A stretch of 64,000 nucleotides of DNA from Periplaneta americana (lineage: Eukaryota > Arthropoda > Insecta > Blattodea > Blattidae), in the NCBI RefSeq assembly GCF_040183065.1, contig NC_091131.1:16114800-16178799 (forward strand). The letters run 5' to 3'. Below are positions 21,157-32,012 of this stretch, one piece after another (the first letter of the stretch is position 1; every line of letters begins with the position of its first letter). A model generated the notes under the pieces. That model saw only the letters and a program-made list of their open reading frames with translations, was not told where the DNA came from and made no database searches. The translations under genes were made by a program, and so were the position numbers.

Positions 21157-22193
21157 TATATATCGTCGTTGAGTTTATGAAACCTCCTATGTGACACTAC
21201 ACAACATAATTTTTCAGGAGGAAGAAAAATTAATTAAAATCAATGGGTCTGCATAAGAATATGAAATAATTCAGTAGAAAACGTTGGTGAATATGATGAA
21301 CATAAATTACATCATCGAGGATCAGTGTAGGCCTATTGATGTTTAATTAATTTTAGAGGGAAACAGATTACGAAATATAAAGAATACTGTTAGAGTTTGG
21401 GATCCGTCTACAAGAGCTTCGCGACACGAGGAGGTTTTACTCACCCGGTTGAGGATTGGCCATTGTCATCTGACACACGGCCATCTCCTACGTGGCGAAC
21501 CTCAGCCGGAGTGCGATATGTGCCATGTTCCACTTACGGTGGAACACTTTTTATTGCGTTGCAGGAAATATGACCATGCACGGAGGCAATATGGAATTCG
21601 GCCGACATTACGTGACGCTGTTGGAAATGATTTTAATTGTGCAAATGCAGTTCTGAGATTTTTATCAAATACAGGTTTGGATAAGGTGATTTAGTTTTTT
21701 ATTGATCCGTTTTACTCATCCTCCGGACCCTTTACATCCGGAGGTTACATTTGTTGTTTTATATTTGATTTTACATTGTTGACATTTCGGACTTTATACA
21801 TCCGAATATTTTATAAAATTTTATGGTTTTAAAATATGATTGACAAGTTATCTCTGGTGGCCTTAGTTTTATTGTTTTATTTGTTCGTTTTGAATAGTGT
21901 GGTAGAATTGCTCACTTTTATGATTCTGTAGAAATCACCTTATGTATACTGCATTTGTGTGGCTCGTTTTATCGTGACAACGCTTTTTAGTTCTTTTAGC
22001 ACTCTGATTATTATATTATTTATGTATTTGTTACATTAAGAATTTCAGATAAGGGCGCAAATAGCCATAGTAGCTGACGCGCCCTTCTTAAACCCTACTC
22101 TTGAATTAATTAATTTTTTCTTGCTCCTGAAAAATTATGTTCTGTACTGTCACATAGGAGGTTTCATAAAATCAACGGCAATATATTCCTTTC
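21157..22193. mobile_element. Element with ~80-bp terminal inverted repeats, carrying a LINE fragment
   Basis: 21157-21240 and 22107-22193 are inverted copies; both contain TTATGAAACCTCCTATGTGA or its close variant, and CATAATTTTTCAGGAG. The segment between holds about 145 bp of unique sequence and then a LINE 3' end (21385-22106) that runs directly into the right arm. No transposase. Confidence 0.75.
21385..22106 (+). mobile_element. R1/jockey-type LINE 3' end (RNase H / CCHC tail)
   Basis: The frame encodes LLTRLRIGHCHLTHGHLLRG, then CDMCHVPLTVEHFLLRCRKY. This is the hallmark 'RLRIGHTxLTHGYLL...C-x2-C...H-x4-C' end of jockey/R1-type LINEs, followed by a stop at 21692. The 3' UTR ends with the stem AAGGGCGC/GCGCCCTT at 22051-22086, a common terminus of such elements. 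Only the 3' end remains. Confidence 0.85.
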
Positions 22194-22199
22194 TTTGTG

Positions 22200-22295
22200 A
22201 CCAAGATCTATTGCGCTAATCCTGAAGCTAGGCGCATCCCCAAACCCATACTAAGGTTCGCTGCGTACCCAGGTTTCGTACCGTATCTTACAATG
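22200..22295 (-). mobile_element. SINE-related fragment shared with 60330-60720
   Basis: GATCTATTGCGCTAATCCTG, CTAGGCGCAT and 'taaggttcgctgcgtaccca' match the body of the SINE-like repeat at 60330-60720. The tRNA-like part is absent here. Confidence 0.55.
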
Positions 22296-22421
22296 TAAGC
22301 AGAATTGTAGAAAAAAGGCTCAAGCAAGGACATAAAGCGTTTTCAGACCAGTGTTCACATAGACTAACATTTTTTTCATTAATTTGCAGTTCATTTTTGT
22401 TCAGATAAGTCTAGTAACATA

Positions 22422-23039
22422 GTACAAAATATATATATAAGTTCAATCATAAGACATATCTCTTTGCAAATATTTATTTGCTATTAATGTTTTAGCCTTA
22501 TTTGGCATCATCAGATATAATAAAATACATGATCTGAAACTTGAGTAAATTGATAAACAAACAGTATAATATACATGATAAATGAATCTTCATGAGTTTT
22601 ATGTATGAAGCTATATATAAGGTTGTTATAATTGATTTTAATACAATACAAGTTTCAAAGAATTGAAAGTAATTGTATATACATATAACTCATGTTACAG
22701 GTATACATACAAGATTAAATAGTGAGCAATTGAATTATGCAAAATATCGGCGGTGTCAAAAACATCAATTAAAAATTTGATTATGAATGAAAATGAAGAG
22801 ATCGTAGATTTAAAATTTGCGAAAGGTAAAATGTGTTAAAATACAATATAATTAGTGTAATACTATGTTACAAATCTTGTGTTTTATGTTGACAATTAAT
22901 CATTATCAAGAACATATGCTTGTGATTTCTGCTGTGATGTAGTATGTGTACGCTTGGATTTTGGGCATGAATATTCTATTTGATATTAAATATTTGCAAA
23001 GAGATATGTCTTATGATTGAACTTACATATATTTTGTAC
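22422..23039. mobile_element. TA-flanked MITE with ~60-bp TIRs
   Basis: The left end GTACAAAATATATATATAAG... and the right end are inverted copies sharing TTCAATCATAAGACATATCT and CTTTGCAAATATTTA, over about 60 bp. TA occurs on both sides (22420-22421 and 23040-23041). 618 bp, non-coding, in the intron between exons a and b. Confidence 0.85.
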
Positions 23040-23183
23040 TATATTTTTCATTCTCTGTATGAGAGGAATATGCCCCTAAAGTTTTGACATCAATTTTAAT
23101 TACATCCTATATATTTCACGAGTAATGTAAAAATAAAATGTAACTCCTTAAATAATTTATTCTTTTTATAAAAGGATACTTAC

Positions 23184-23474
23184 TTTGCCCAGCAACAACA
23201 TAATCCAGGGTATCCTTATGCTTTGGGAACTCGGAGGTAAGTTTATAGAGTCCAAGGCTTTCTTCCGTGTTGCAATCTGTCATCCGTATCTCGCAAAAGT
23301 TATCTTTCTTTACGAATTCTACATTGTCTGTTTGCTGTGACCCAGAGCTCGCTTCAAAGAAGTATGTTGTTCCATTGGATATCGTCAGAGAGCAATTGGT
23401 TAAAGTGTCTTCGAGATCCGGGGCACCTAGGAAGGTACAACTCTGTGCAGACAAGATGACGTTGACGCCATAGA
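23184..23474 (-). CDS. Exon a of the split glycoprotein gene (Ig-like, 97 codons)
   Basis: Minus-strand exon with a polypyrimidine-type acceptor (TTTATTGTTTCAG before 23474) and donor GTAAGTATCC after 23184. The 291 nt are open throughout, with phase 1 at both ends. It encodes four cysteines (AQSC, TNCS, NFCEI, TDCN), two sequons (NCS, NGT) and an Ig/FN-type strand 'EESLGLYKLTSEF', ending DTLDYVVAGQ. It is the most 5' exon found. An upstream exon must exist because the exon starts in phase 1 with no initiator or signal peptide. Codon use and lack of stops contrast with the TE remnants around it. Product: unrecognised extracellular glycoprotein; the Ig-like assignment is inference. Confidence 0.78.
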
Positions 23475-23790
23475 CTGAAACAATAAAGGCGCTGTGTTAG
23501 ACTTCTTGCATGGAGACAAATCAAAGTACTAGGACGTTTCATTTCATCTATCGTATTCAGTAGAATAGATCACATAATCATTATAGCTTTCACATCCTTA
23601 TATTTATTAATTTGATTTTTTTAAAATTTAACATACATTCAACATTCAAGATTAACTAGCGAGAGACCAATAAATTCAAATGTAGTTACAAAAATGCCAG
23701 CAGAATAAAAGTTGGTCTACTTAAGCATAGGCCTATGCAGTGCACGCGTTTATAATGTGTTACTAATCTGATATGATAACCCATTAATAA
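23475..23790. other. Presumed 5' intron; nothing recognised
   Basis: Should belong to the intron upstream of exon a. No further exon with GTAAGT-type donor was found on the minus strand nearby. Confidence 0.45.
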
Positions 23791-23794
23791 CTTA

Positions 23795-24055
23795 CAAATG
23801 GCTTTTAAAGAGCCCGGAGGGTCATTGGCGCCCTCACATAAGCCCGCAATCGGTCCCTGTCCTGAGCAAGATTAATCCAGTCCCTAACATCATATTCTAC
23901 CTCTCTCAAATTCATTTTAATATTATCCTCCCATCTACATCTCGGCCTCGCCGAAAGTCCTGTTCCCTGCGGTCTTCCAACTAACACTCTATACGCATTT
24001 CTGGATTCACCCATATATGTGCTACATCCTCTGCCCATCTCAAACGTCTGAATTT
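23795..24055 (-). mobile_element. RTE-like LINE, 3' fragment
   Basis: The minus strand encodes [16 protein letters not shown], then [20 protein letters not shown] and [15 protein letters not shown]. This is the C-terminal end of the RTE-like family seen most completely at 29545-31080. Confidence 0.85.
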
Positions 24056-24116
24056 AGTGTTCCTGATTATGGTTATTAATATCTAACTCCTTGTCAACTT
24101 CGTCGTGCCTTTCCCA

Positions 24117-24198
24117 CCTAACCTAACCTAACCTAACCTAACCTAACCTAACCTAACCTAACCTAACCTAACCTAACCTAACCTAACCTAACCTAACC
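24117..24198. repeat. Interstitial telomeric-type repeat (CCTAA)n / (TTAGG)n
   Basis: About 16 perfect units of CCTAA, i.e. TTAGG on the minus strand, the canonical arthropod telomere repeat. It lies between an RTE-like LINE fragment and a repeat shared with 26085-26280. As it is internal and short it is an interstitial telomeric site, not a chromosome end. Confidence 0.93.
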
Positions 24199-24289
24199 TC
24201 CTGTACTCCCACAAAGTCTATTCTATACGTAAGTAATTTTTTTACTACTAATGTTACCCCTCCTATTCTATAAAGACTCATGGCATTAC

Positions 24290-24660
24290 AAGTACCAAAT
24301 TTCATAACATTATTGCTTTGCTTGGTCACGCCAAAGAATCAGTCCCATTCCGAGGCTAATGTTGGGGTCTCGTAACAAGATTTTTTTTACGGTGATGGGT
24401 TGTTAGTCCTTCGTCCAACCCCCAAACTGAAGGACCGCCTCTTATCATCTGTAAGCAACTGCTTATTCAATATATTCGCAGCTACTCTCCATATTCATCC
24501 TCTTTTACTGCCTCAGTTCCCCGTGAATGGAATTCTCTACCTCAGAAGATTAGGGGCTGCCAGACAATAACCACTTTCAAGAAAAGGCTAAACGATTTCT
24601 TACGGGCGCAGTCAAATTGAAGTTATAATTGTGATCGAGTTTAATAATTTAATTTAATTT
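24290..24660 (+). mobile_element. LINE-type 3' fragment (C-terminal coding plus flanking repeat)
   Basis: The plus-strand frame gives SFTASVPREWNSLPQKIRGC followed by TITTFKKRLNDFLRAQSN and a stop, a typical CR1-like C-terminus ('PRxWNSLPxxIRxC'). The first part (24290-24480) is repeated in inverted orientation at 26085-26280. An ATT microsatellite follows (24666-24710). Confidence 0.65.
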
Positions 24661-24667
24661 AGGTATG

Positions 24668-24711
<44 letters not shown>

Positions 24712-24912
24712 GGGTATAGGGTGTTAGTTGGGAGACAGAGGGAAAAAGACCTTTGGGGAAGCCGAGACGTAGATGGGAGGATATGATGATAGAGGTGGGA
24801 TATGATGATAGAGACTGGATTAATCTTGCACAGGACAGGGACCGATGGCGGGCTTATGTGAGGGCGGCAATGAACCTTCGGGTTCCTTAAAAGCCATTTG
24901 TTAGTAAGTAAG
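24712..24912 (+). mobile_element. RTE-like LINE, 3' fragment with AAGT tail
   Basis: This matches the end of the RTE-like family (LVGRQRE-like start, '[27 protein letters not shown]', read as [20 protein letters not shown]), followed by the TAAG tail 'gttagtaagtaagtaagta'. An internal duplication ('atatgatgatagaggtggg') disrupts the frame. Confidence 0.8.
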
Positions 24913-25123
24913 TAAGTACGAGATGAAAAGCATGAGATGAAGCTCCTGGGAAAAGTATGTTACTGATAGGAATGCTTACAATAGGCCTATGTGAGACAAT
25001 AGTGATATTGTTCATTACAAAATAAGCAGACTTCATCAGTTGCTCTTGTGCTTAGGAAGTGAGAAGATAAGCATTTAATTACGATTCGTACTAGATTAAT
25101 CAATTATTAATCAATTAGTATCC

Positions 25124-25145
25124 GTTAAGGGGAGAGGGTGATATA
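25124..25145 (+). mobile_element. Single end of a TTAAGGGGAGAGG-type MITE
   Basis: TTAAGGGGAGAGGGTGATAT resembles the terminus of the TTAA-flanked MITE at 9044-9900. The opposite end was not found, so it is probably a solo or truncated end. Confidence 0.4.
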
Positions 25146-26084
25146 GGCCTAGGCGATAAGTTGAATTTTTCTCCTAGCAAGATAAAGTACAATCATCGCT
25201 CTTAAGAAAATCTTGTTCGGGTTCTTGAGAGCACCGACATCTCTGTTTTAGAGAATAAAAATATAAACATTTTAACACAAAAACGATCCTCAAACCACAA
25301 AATGGGAAGGCTTGTCCCTTCAATGTAAAGTGTTCATTATGACATGAGATTCCGTTTAGCAACTGTGACTGAACTATAAGACGTTTCTGCCATCTAATGT
25401 TTAAATATGCAAATAACAGAACATTTAATTTTTAGAAACTATACCAATGAAAAGAGATCAACAAAAATAAGGAAATAAATATTTATAACATGGAAAAAAA
25501 AAAAAAAAACAACAACAGCAGAAAATAAATATTTTTGACATGAACTCAGTTTTTGAGCTCACCTGTATAATTTAGTTTCGGAGACAAGAGGTTCCTTTTT
25601 CCTTCGCGCATCAGACTTATATAATATGTAGAAAATGTACTGTTCTCCAACCAGGAGATCAACCGTGAAAGGAATGTGCTTACTATTGTCTCATCTATTG
25701 GAACGAAGTAGATAAATAATATTACCGTTATAACGCCAGTTTAAAAACCATGCGCTCTCCTGCATATGTTATTTCCTGTATGAAGAGATTAAAAGACCAG
25801 GAGATTAACTGTGATCTAATTTTGTAACTAGGATAGTGTCAATATGTCTGTATCAATGTTATGGTTTGTGCTGTGAGAGCTAGCCAATAGAGATAAGAGT
25901 ACCCACGTGTGTGACCTTATGACATCTTATGACATCAACATTCATTCACAGCATTACCCTCCTTCGTCTCATCTGGCGGAGACTTTCTCGTGGTTGGAGC
26001 ACAGTACATAATAGTTATTGTGGGTCCCTATCACCACGGCATGGCGCGTCCTCAGGTTGCGGATAGAGAAGACGGACTCCAGAT
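25146..26084. other. No gene recognised
   Basis: Mixed sequence with an A-rich patch at 25494-25512. No exon or repeat family was recognised. Confidence 0.45.
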
Positions 26085-26280
26085 ATGGAAGATAGCTACG
26101 AATATATTGAATAAGCAGTCGTGGACAGCCGATAAGGGATAGTCCTCTAGCTTGGGAGGTTGGGCGAAGGGCTAACAACCCATCACCGTAAAAAAAAAAA
26201 AAAAAAAAAAAAAACATTGTTACGAATCCATACAATAAGCCTCGGAATGGGACTGATTCTCTGGCACGACCACAGCAAAG
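26085..26280 (-). repeat. Inverted partner of 24290-24480
   Basis: The reverse complement shares AATCAGTCCCATTCCGAGGC and TTACGGTGATGGGTTGTTAG with 24340-24400. An A-run (26191-26214) marks a homopolymer-expanded site within it. Confidence 0.65.
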
Positions 26281-26455
26281 ACCTTCAGGGAGGCCGAGAC
26301 GTAAAGCGAGGATAATATTAAAATGGATTTCAGGGAGGTGGGATGTGATAATAGATACTGGATTAATCTTGCACAGGATAGGGACCGATAGCGAGCTTAT
26401 TTGAGGGCGGCAATGAACCTGCGGTTTCCTTAAAAGCCATTTGTAAGTAAATAGA
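26281..26455 (+). mobile_element. RTE-like LINE, 3' fragment
   Basis: Encodes a degraded 'GRPRRK-RGNIKMDFREVGCDN' and '[10 protein letters not shown]' (split by a stop), then 'NLRFP' and a short TAAG tail. It is a remnant of the family at 29545-31080. Confidence 0.75.
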
Positions 26456-26612
26456 AAAGAGAATTTTAGTAATTTCATTTTATTTTACGTCTGTTTCCCT
26501 TAAAATCTTATGCTCGTTTCTCGATTTGATGTACGATATCGATGGTATCGTGCCAGAAGTGCGTATCAACAAAACTGCAGCTTTACATTTGGGATATTTA
26601 AATATAAAATAT

Positions 26613-27414
26613 TGTGACAGCTGCAACGGGGTTTGAACACGCGTCCGACAGGGCGCGCGGCAGACGAAACGCTGGTACGGTGAGCATCTGCATGCTGAAG
26701 GGCAGAGGGGGTGTATTACGTCAACGCGACGAAGGAGAGGCTAAGTCGGCCGTCTCTGGGCGGGTTGCGCGCGCATCTGCCTCCTGGGGCATGGCCACTC
26801 GTGGTGAAAGAGGGGAGCAGCAGCGTGCGAGATGATTCGAGAATGGACACACGCGTCGAAATATCGAGAACTATCCAGAACTCGTACTTTCTCGCAACGA
26901 TAGTTTAGCTATAAAAGAAGAAACGCGAGCGAACTTGAGCAGTTTCAGTTGATTAGTCAGTCAGTGAGTAAGCCAGAGTTCGACTCGAGTGTGCGTCCGC
27001 AACTGTGTCAGCATCCGAAGGCCTGAGTTCGAGTGCAGTGGACCGCAGTTGGAGGGACCTGAGTTCGAGTATAGTGGACTGTCTCTGAAGGTCTGTGGGT
27101 CGAGATACTGTGAACTCGAGTGACTGAGCTAGAAGAACTGTGAACTGAGAACTGACAGTTCTGATGTGTAAATAGTGCTTTGTGAATATTAGTTAATATT
27201 AACAGTTCATTCTTGTTAACAGTCCAAGTAAATTGTCATTGTCGTCTGTGGAGTGCACTAACGAATACTGTGTTGCTGTGCGGAGAGCAAATCCCATTGT
27301 TGACGGGAGTGAAGTTAAATTGTAGATAGTGAAGAGTTATTGTTGTGACATTAAATTACATTGTTGTTGAGTAGTAAATAAAATTCACAATATTTTTTCT
27401 TATCATTGTCTACA
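26613..27414 (+). mobile_element. LTR-like repeat (putative solo LTR), copy 1
   Basis: An 802-bp block starting TGTGACAG and ending CTACA. A reverse-oriented homologue lies at 47707-48529. It has promoter-like and terminator-like features in LTR order: TATAAAAG at 26910-26917, a TCAGTCAGT stretch about 45 bp downstream, and AATAAA at 27377-27382. Between these lies a tandem ~36-bp subrepeat (for example GACCTGAGTTCGAGTATAGT). No matching target duplication was found at these ends, so the exact borders and the LTR identity are inference. Confidence 0.6.
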
Positions 27415-27607
27415 TAACAGTGTACTGTCTTTGTTTCTTCCTCATGCCCATTTTAATTCTTAAACGTTTGTTTTCAGACATAAATAGCTTTCATTAAGGT
27501 ATTTCAATAACGCTGCTTTTATTGATACGCCCTTCTGATATGATATTCTCGATATGATTCAGATAATTACGTGGAAGTTAGAATTATAAACGATGGCATG
27601 TTAATAG

Positions 27608-27612
27608 GCCTG

Positions 27613-27666
<54 letters not shown>
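27608..27666. repeat. AAT microsatellite
   Basis: Perfect (AAT)n run of about 19 units. Confidence 0.95.
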
Positions 27667-27670
<4 letters not shown>

Positions 27671-27943
27671 TCACATAAAGAAAACATTATAACCATTCAT
27701 ACAATTGAGTCGCATGTGATAAAATTTGAGAGGAACTTGTCGTAGTATTTCTACACCAAATCGCCGTGAAATATTGATTTCGATGAATGTATGGCTTATC
27801 GTGAACTTGCAACTAACCCTACCGATGTTGAAAGTCCGAGAGAACTCTGAATTGATGAATTTTTAAATCAGGAACCGATGTCGCATAATTATCGAAAAAG
27901 AGATTGATGACAATGATGATGTTGTTGATAAGAGGTGATAGTA

Positions 27944-29027
27944 CAGGCACTTCATTTTATTTTTGCTAATATTTCTAATATTAACCTGGCTATACCTTTG
28001 GATTAACGGTTGAAAACAGAAAATACCGTTCGCTACCCCTTCCACGAACGGAGTTCGATGATAGTGACGTAAAATACAAACAAATCACTTTACTAGGTAT
28101 AGGAGGGAAGAAAAGTAGTTCATCCATTTACGTAAACTACACAATGTCGCAAGTTTGAGTTTGATAATTTTCATTAGGTTTTTGTTTAATCAAAATACAG
28201 TACAGTATTAACAATAAGTGTTTTTACTCACGAACTGAGTTACCCATACGGACGTATTCATTATGTAGTGTATATTATACTGTCTACAGCACATTAGCGT
28301 ACAATATAGAGAATGAAGTCAAATTAAAAAATAATCATAATATGGATATTTAAACACATTTTTTTTAAATGGTGGCCGTTCGTTTCGATACAGGCTTCAG
28401 TTTTTTTGTGCATATTATCGCACTATAGACTATTGCATCGAATTCCAATTACCAGTTTCGTCCTTCGTACTAGTAACTCATGTTGAAATAATTCTGTACC
28501 TACCCTAAGTACTGTACATTCAATCTTCACATCTGCCCGACCCGAAAATATAAAATTACTCAGACATGCTATCTACTGTCCGTCCAAGTGGTTATGCCGC
28601 AGGATTGTAGAAAGGGAGGAAATCACGTGACAGTTAATTACTTAACGAGACCCTTTTATTTAAGTTATATTAAACAGCTGTATAATATTACAACAGAAAT
28701 TAATGTTTTCGGGAAAAGAGCCAAGACAGCCCAGCCACAAGCTTTACAGCGGGGCGAGTAAAAATAGGTGGGGGAAATCGGGATGCGACGTAGGCAAACG
28801 GACGACAGTACCTGTGCGAAAATATGATTCAATATTGAAAGCTCTTTCGTCACTGGAAAATGCGAACATATTTCTGAAACGTACTATACTCACTAACTCA
28901 GTACTATATGCGACCTTGGTTCTGTGTGGAGGACAGTTGGAAGTTCATTAGTAGAAGGGATGGGAGTGAAGTACATACAAAAACTCAGGTAAATGAAAAT
29001 TGAAGTAAAAATAAAATGATGTCCCTG
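27944..29027 (+). mobile_element. ~1.1-kb TA-flanked MITE, copy 2 (both ends present)
   Basis: It starts CAGGCACTTCATTTTATTTT and ends AAAATAAAATGATGTCCCTG, inverted ends of about 24 bp. TA lies on both sides (27942-27943 and 28028 bases later at 29028-29029). 1084 bp, no transposase; colinear with 13872, 40266 and 62387 (the last in reverse). Conserved internal sequence includes GTGGCCGTTCRTTTCGATAC. Confidence 0.92.
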
Positions 29028-29029
29028 TA

Positions 29030-29544
29030 GTTCTGGTGGTAGGCCTATTGATAGTGGACTGCAAATGGCACACAAAGCGGAAGGAGAAAACCGTTTAATC
29101 CACCACAAATCTCACAGCGTCACTGTTCCGTGTGTGCACTATTTCACAGACTCCACTTGAAATGTGTTGCACCTACCATACTGGAAACTGACGGCTGCAA
29201 ATATCGCTGCGAAGAGCAAGCGGCTGACGGAGCACTCGAGAGTCATGGCGAAGTATCCAATGGAGCCGCCACCGACTGCGCGAGCTTTTATAACGTGATG
29301 GTGTCACGTCGCGATTCCTAGAAGTATCTTATCTGGCTATCTGCGTCCGTTGACGAACCTGTTTACGTCAAGTAATTACTCTTCTGTTCGGGTTTAGCTG
29401 ACAGGCACTAAGTTCTAGATTTTAGAAAGATTAAGACGAATCAGATATGTTAGCTTAAAAGAGCTAGACCTACAGTGCAGCCATTAAGCGGGCGTGTATG
29501 ATAAAATTGCTTCAATTTTGTTTTGTCAACGAAAGTGCTACTAC
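29030..29544. other. No gene recognised
   Basis: Relatively GC-balanced sequence without a recognised exon, RNA gene or repeat. Confidence 0.45.
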
Positions 29545-31080
29545 TCTGTAATTTTGAAGTACAAGTCTCCAGGTATTGATCAAATTCCAGCAGAATTAAT
29601 ACAAGAGGCTGGAAGCGTATTATCTAGCGAAATTTATAAACTTGTACTTGCAATTTGGGAAAAGGAAATTATACCAGAACAATGGAAGGAGTCCATAATC
29701 GTACCTATTTTTAAGAAGGGGGACAAGACTAACTGTAGTAACTTTCGAGGAATATCACTTTTGTTGACGTCGTACAAAATTTTGTCCAATATTCTTTTGA
29801 GAAGATTAACTCCATATGTAGATGAAATTATTGGGGATCATCAATGTAGTTTTAGGCGTAATAGATCGACTATTGATCAGATTTTTTGTATTCGACAGAT
29901 ATTGGAGAAAAATGGGAGTATAAGGGTACAGTACATCAGTTATTCATAGATTAAAAAAAAAAGGCGTATGACTCGGTTAAGAGAGAAGTTTTATATAATA
30001 TTCTTATTGAATTTGGTATCCCCAAGAAACTAGTTCGATTAATTAAAATGTGTCTTAGTGAAACTTACAGCAGAGTCCGTATAGGCCAGTTACTATCTGA
30101 TGCTTTTCCAATTCACTGCGGGCTAAAGCAGGGAGATGCACTATCACCTTTACTTTTTCACTTTGCTCTAGAATATGCCATTAGGAAAGTTCAGGATAAC
30201 AGGGAGGGTTTGGAATTTAACGGGTTACATCAGCTTCTTGTCTATGCGGATGACGTGAATATGTTAGGAGGAAATCCACAAACGATTAGGGAAAACGCGG
30301 AAATTCTACTTGAAGCAAGTAAAGAGATAGGGTTGGAAGTAAATCCCGAAAAGGCAAAGTATATGATTATGTCTCGTGATGAGAATATTGTACGAAATGG
30401 AAATATAAAAATTGGAAATTTATCTTTTGAAGAGGTGGAAAAATTCAAATATCTTGGAGAAACAGTAACAAATATAAATGACACTCGTGATGAAATTAAA
30501 CACACAATAAATATGGGAAAAGCCTGTTATTATTCGGTTGAGAAGCTTCTATCATCCAGTTTGTTGTCAAAAAATCTGAAAGTTAGAATTTATAAAACAG
30601 TTATATTATCGGTTGTTCTGTATGGTTGTGAAACTTGGATTCTCACTTTGAGAGAGGAACATAGGTTAAGGGTATTTGAGAGTAAGTTGCTTAGGAAAAT
30701 ATTTGGGGCTAAGAGGAATGAAGTTACAGGAGAATGGAGAAAGTTACACAACACAGAACTGCACGCATTGTATTCTTCACCTGACATAATTAGGAACATT
30801 AAATCCAGACGTTTGAGATGGGCAGTGCTTGTAGCACGTATGGGCGAATCCAGAAATGCATATAGAGTGTTAGTTGGGAGGCCAGAGGGGAAAAGACCTT
30901 TGGGGAGGCCGAGACGTAGATGGGAGGATAATATTAAAATGGATTTGAGGGAGGTGGGATTTGATGATAGAGACTGGATTAATCTTGCTCAGGATAGGGA
31001 CCAATGGTGGGCTTATGTGAGGGCGGCAATGAACCTCCGGGTTCCTTAAAAGCCAGTAAGTAAATAAGTAAGTAAGTAAG
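29545..31080 (+). mobile_element. RTE-like LINE with nearly complete RT and C-terminus, frameshifted (copy D1)
   Basis: The first frame (29545-29949) holds the RT fingers: KYKSPGIDQIPAELIQEAGS, 'PIFKKGDKTNCSNFRGISLL', 'YKILSNILLRRL' and 'IIGDHQCSFRRNRSTIDQIF' (each read separately). A frameshift in an A-run near 29952-29962 hits the [12 protein letters not shown] catalytic box. The second frame (30048-31049, 333 codons) continues with [20 protein letters not shown], the YADDVNML catalytic box, [20 protein letters not shown] and the C-terminal [20 protein letters not shown]. The 3' UTR is only 'ggttccttaaaagcc', followed by a TAAG/AAGT tail to about 31080. The APE endonuclease end is missing. 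Confidence 0.92.
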
Positions 31081-31334
31081 TGAAATTTTGTTCATTTTCA
31101 GCCAAAATTCTCATTTTCTTTTTCTTGTAAAAATTAATCAGCAGTCTCTTATTTATATGTTCAACTAGTTCAATGCTCTGCGGCGTTCGAAAGCAATATA
31201 TAAGTGACTGCTCCCTTGAACTTCCATTCGACACAAATTTTACAAGCTGTTTTCTCACACTTTTTTTCAGCACATCAGCACATCTATTCCACCACCACTG
31301 TGGACTAACGATTAGCATGCCTTCTTGGTCACTC

Positions 31335-31770
31335 ATTCAGTTTCACTTTCACTCATTCACCCATTTCCCTCGGCCACTCATTCATCTCCTCGACCACTCA
31401 TTCACCTCCATGGCCGATCATTCGACTCGATCACTCATTCACCGCCACGGTCACTCATTCATATCCTCTACCACTCATTCACATCCTCAGTCACCCGTTT
31501 ATTCTCTCGGCCACTCATTCATCTCCTCGACCACTCATTCACCTCCTTGGGCACTTTTTCATCTCCTATATCATTAATTTACTCCCTTGGTCAACTTATT
31601 TATCTCCACGACCACTCATTTATTCTCTTGGTAATTTATTCATCCCTTCGGCCACTCCTTTATTCCCTCTACTAGGCATTCATCCCCTCGGCCATTCATT
31701 TATCCTTTCAGTCATTCATTTATTCCTTTGGTTACTCATTCACTCCCTCCGTCACTCGCACATTTCCTTG
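31335..31770. repeat. 20-bp minisatellite (CACTCATTCATCTCCTCGAC)n
   Basis: About 20 imperfect units with a 20-bp period (CACTCATTCAYCTCCWYGRC consensus). They produce spurious Ser/His/Pro-rich ORFs. Confidence 0.88.
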
Positions 31771-31849
31771 GCCATTTTCTCGATTACACACACATTTATA
31801 TTTTGATTATTCCGATTTCCTACTGACCGTACAGAACATAAACCTATAT

Positions 31850-32012
31850 CAGATATTACAACGTGTTCATAATTACTGGATTCCACTTAATGAACGTAGA
31901 AATGTTCATTCTCTTTTTTTCTTTCCTTTTCGAGTCCCTCACACTTCTACACCGAATTATCTTGTACCCAGATTCAGTCGCCTGTCTACATATGCACGCA
32001 AAATAGCCGCAT
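31850..32012 (+). mobile_element. CR1-like LINE fragment with internal deletion
   Basis: The frame reads LQRVHNYWIPLNERRNVHSL, then HTSTPNYLVPRFSRLST. It aligns to the C-terminal region of copy B (11597-13045), with the segment encoding 'VCIRFICNTRKFDHITPSLQ' deleted between LQRVHN and W. Confidence 0.75.

Noticed and set aside
23116..23454. Stand-alone 112-codon gene starting MSAQSC
   Set aside because: The frame runs past a consensus donor (GTAAGT at 23183-23178); residues after VVAGQ are intronic. Treated as exon a.
31173..31675. Overlapping ORFs rich in Ser/His/Pro
   Set aside because: Produced by the 20-bp minisatellite; no start context, splice sites or family.
31325..31770. CRISPR-like array
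   Set aside because: The 20-bp units are contiguous degenerate tandem repeats without unique spacers; the genome is eukaryotic.
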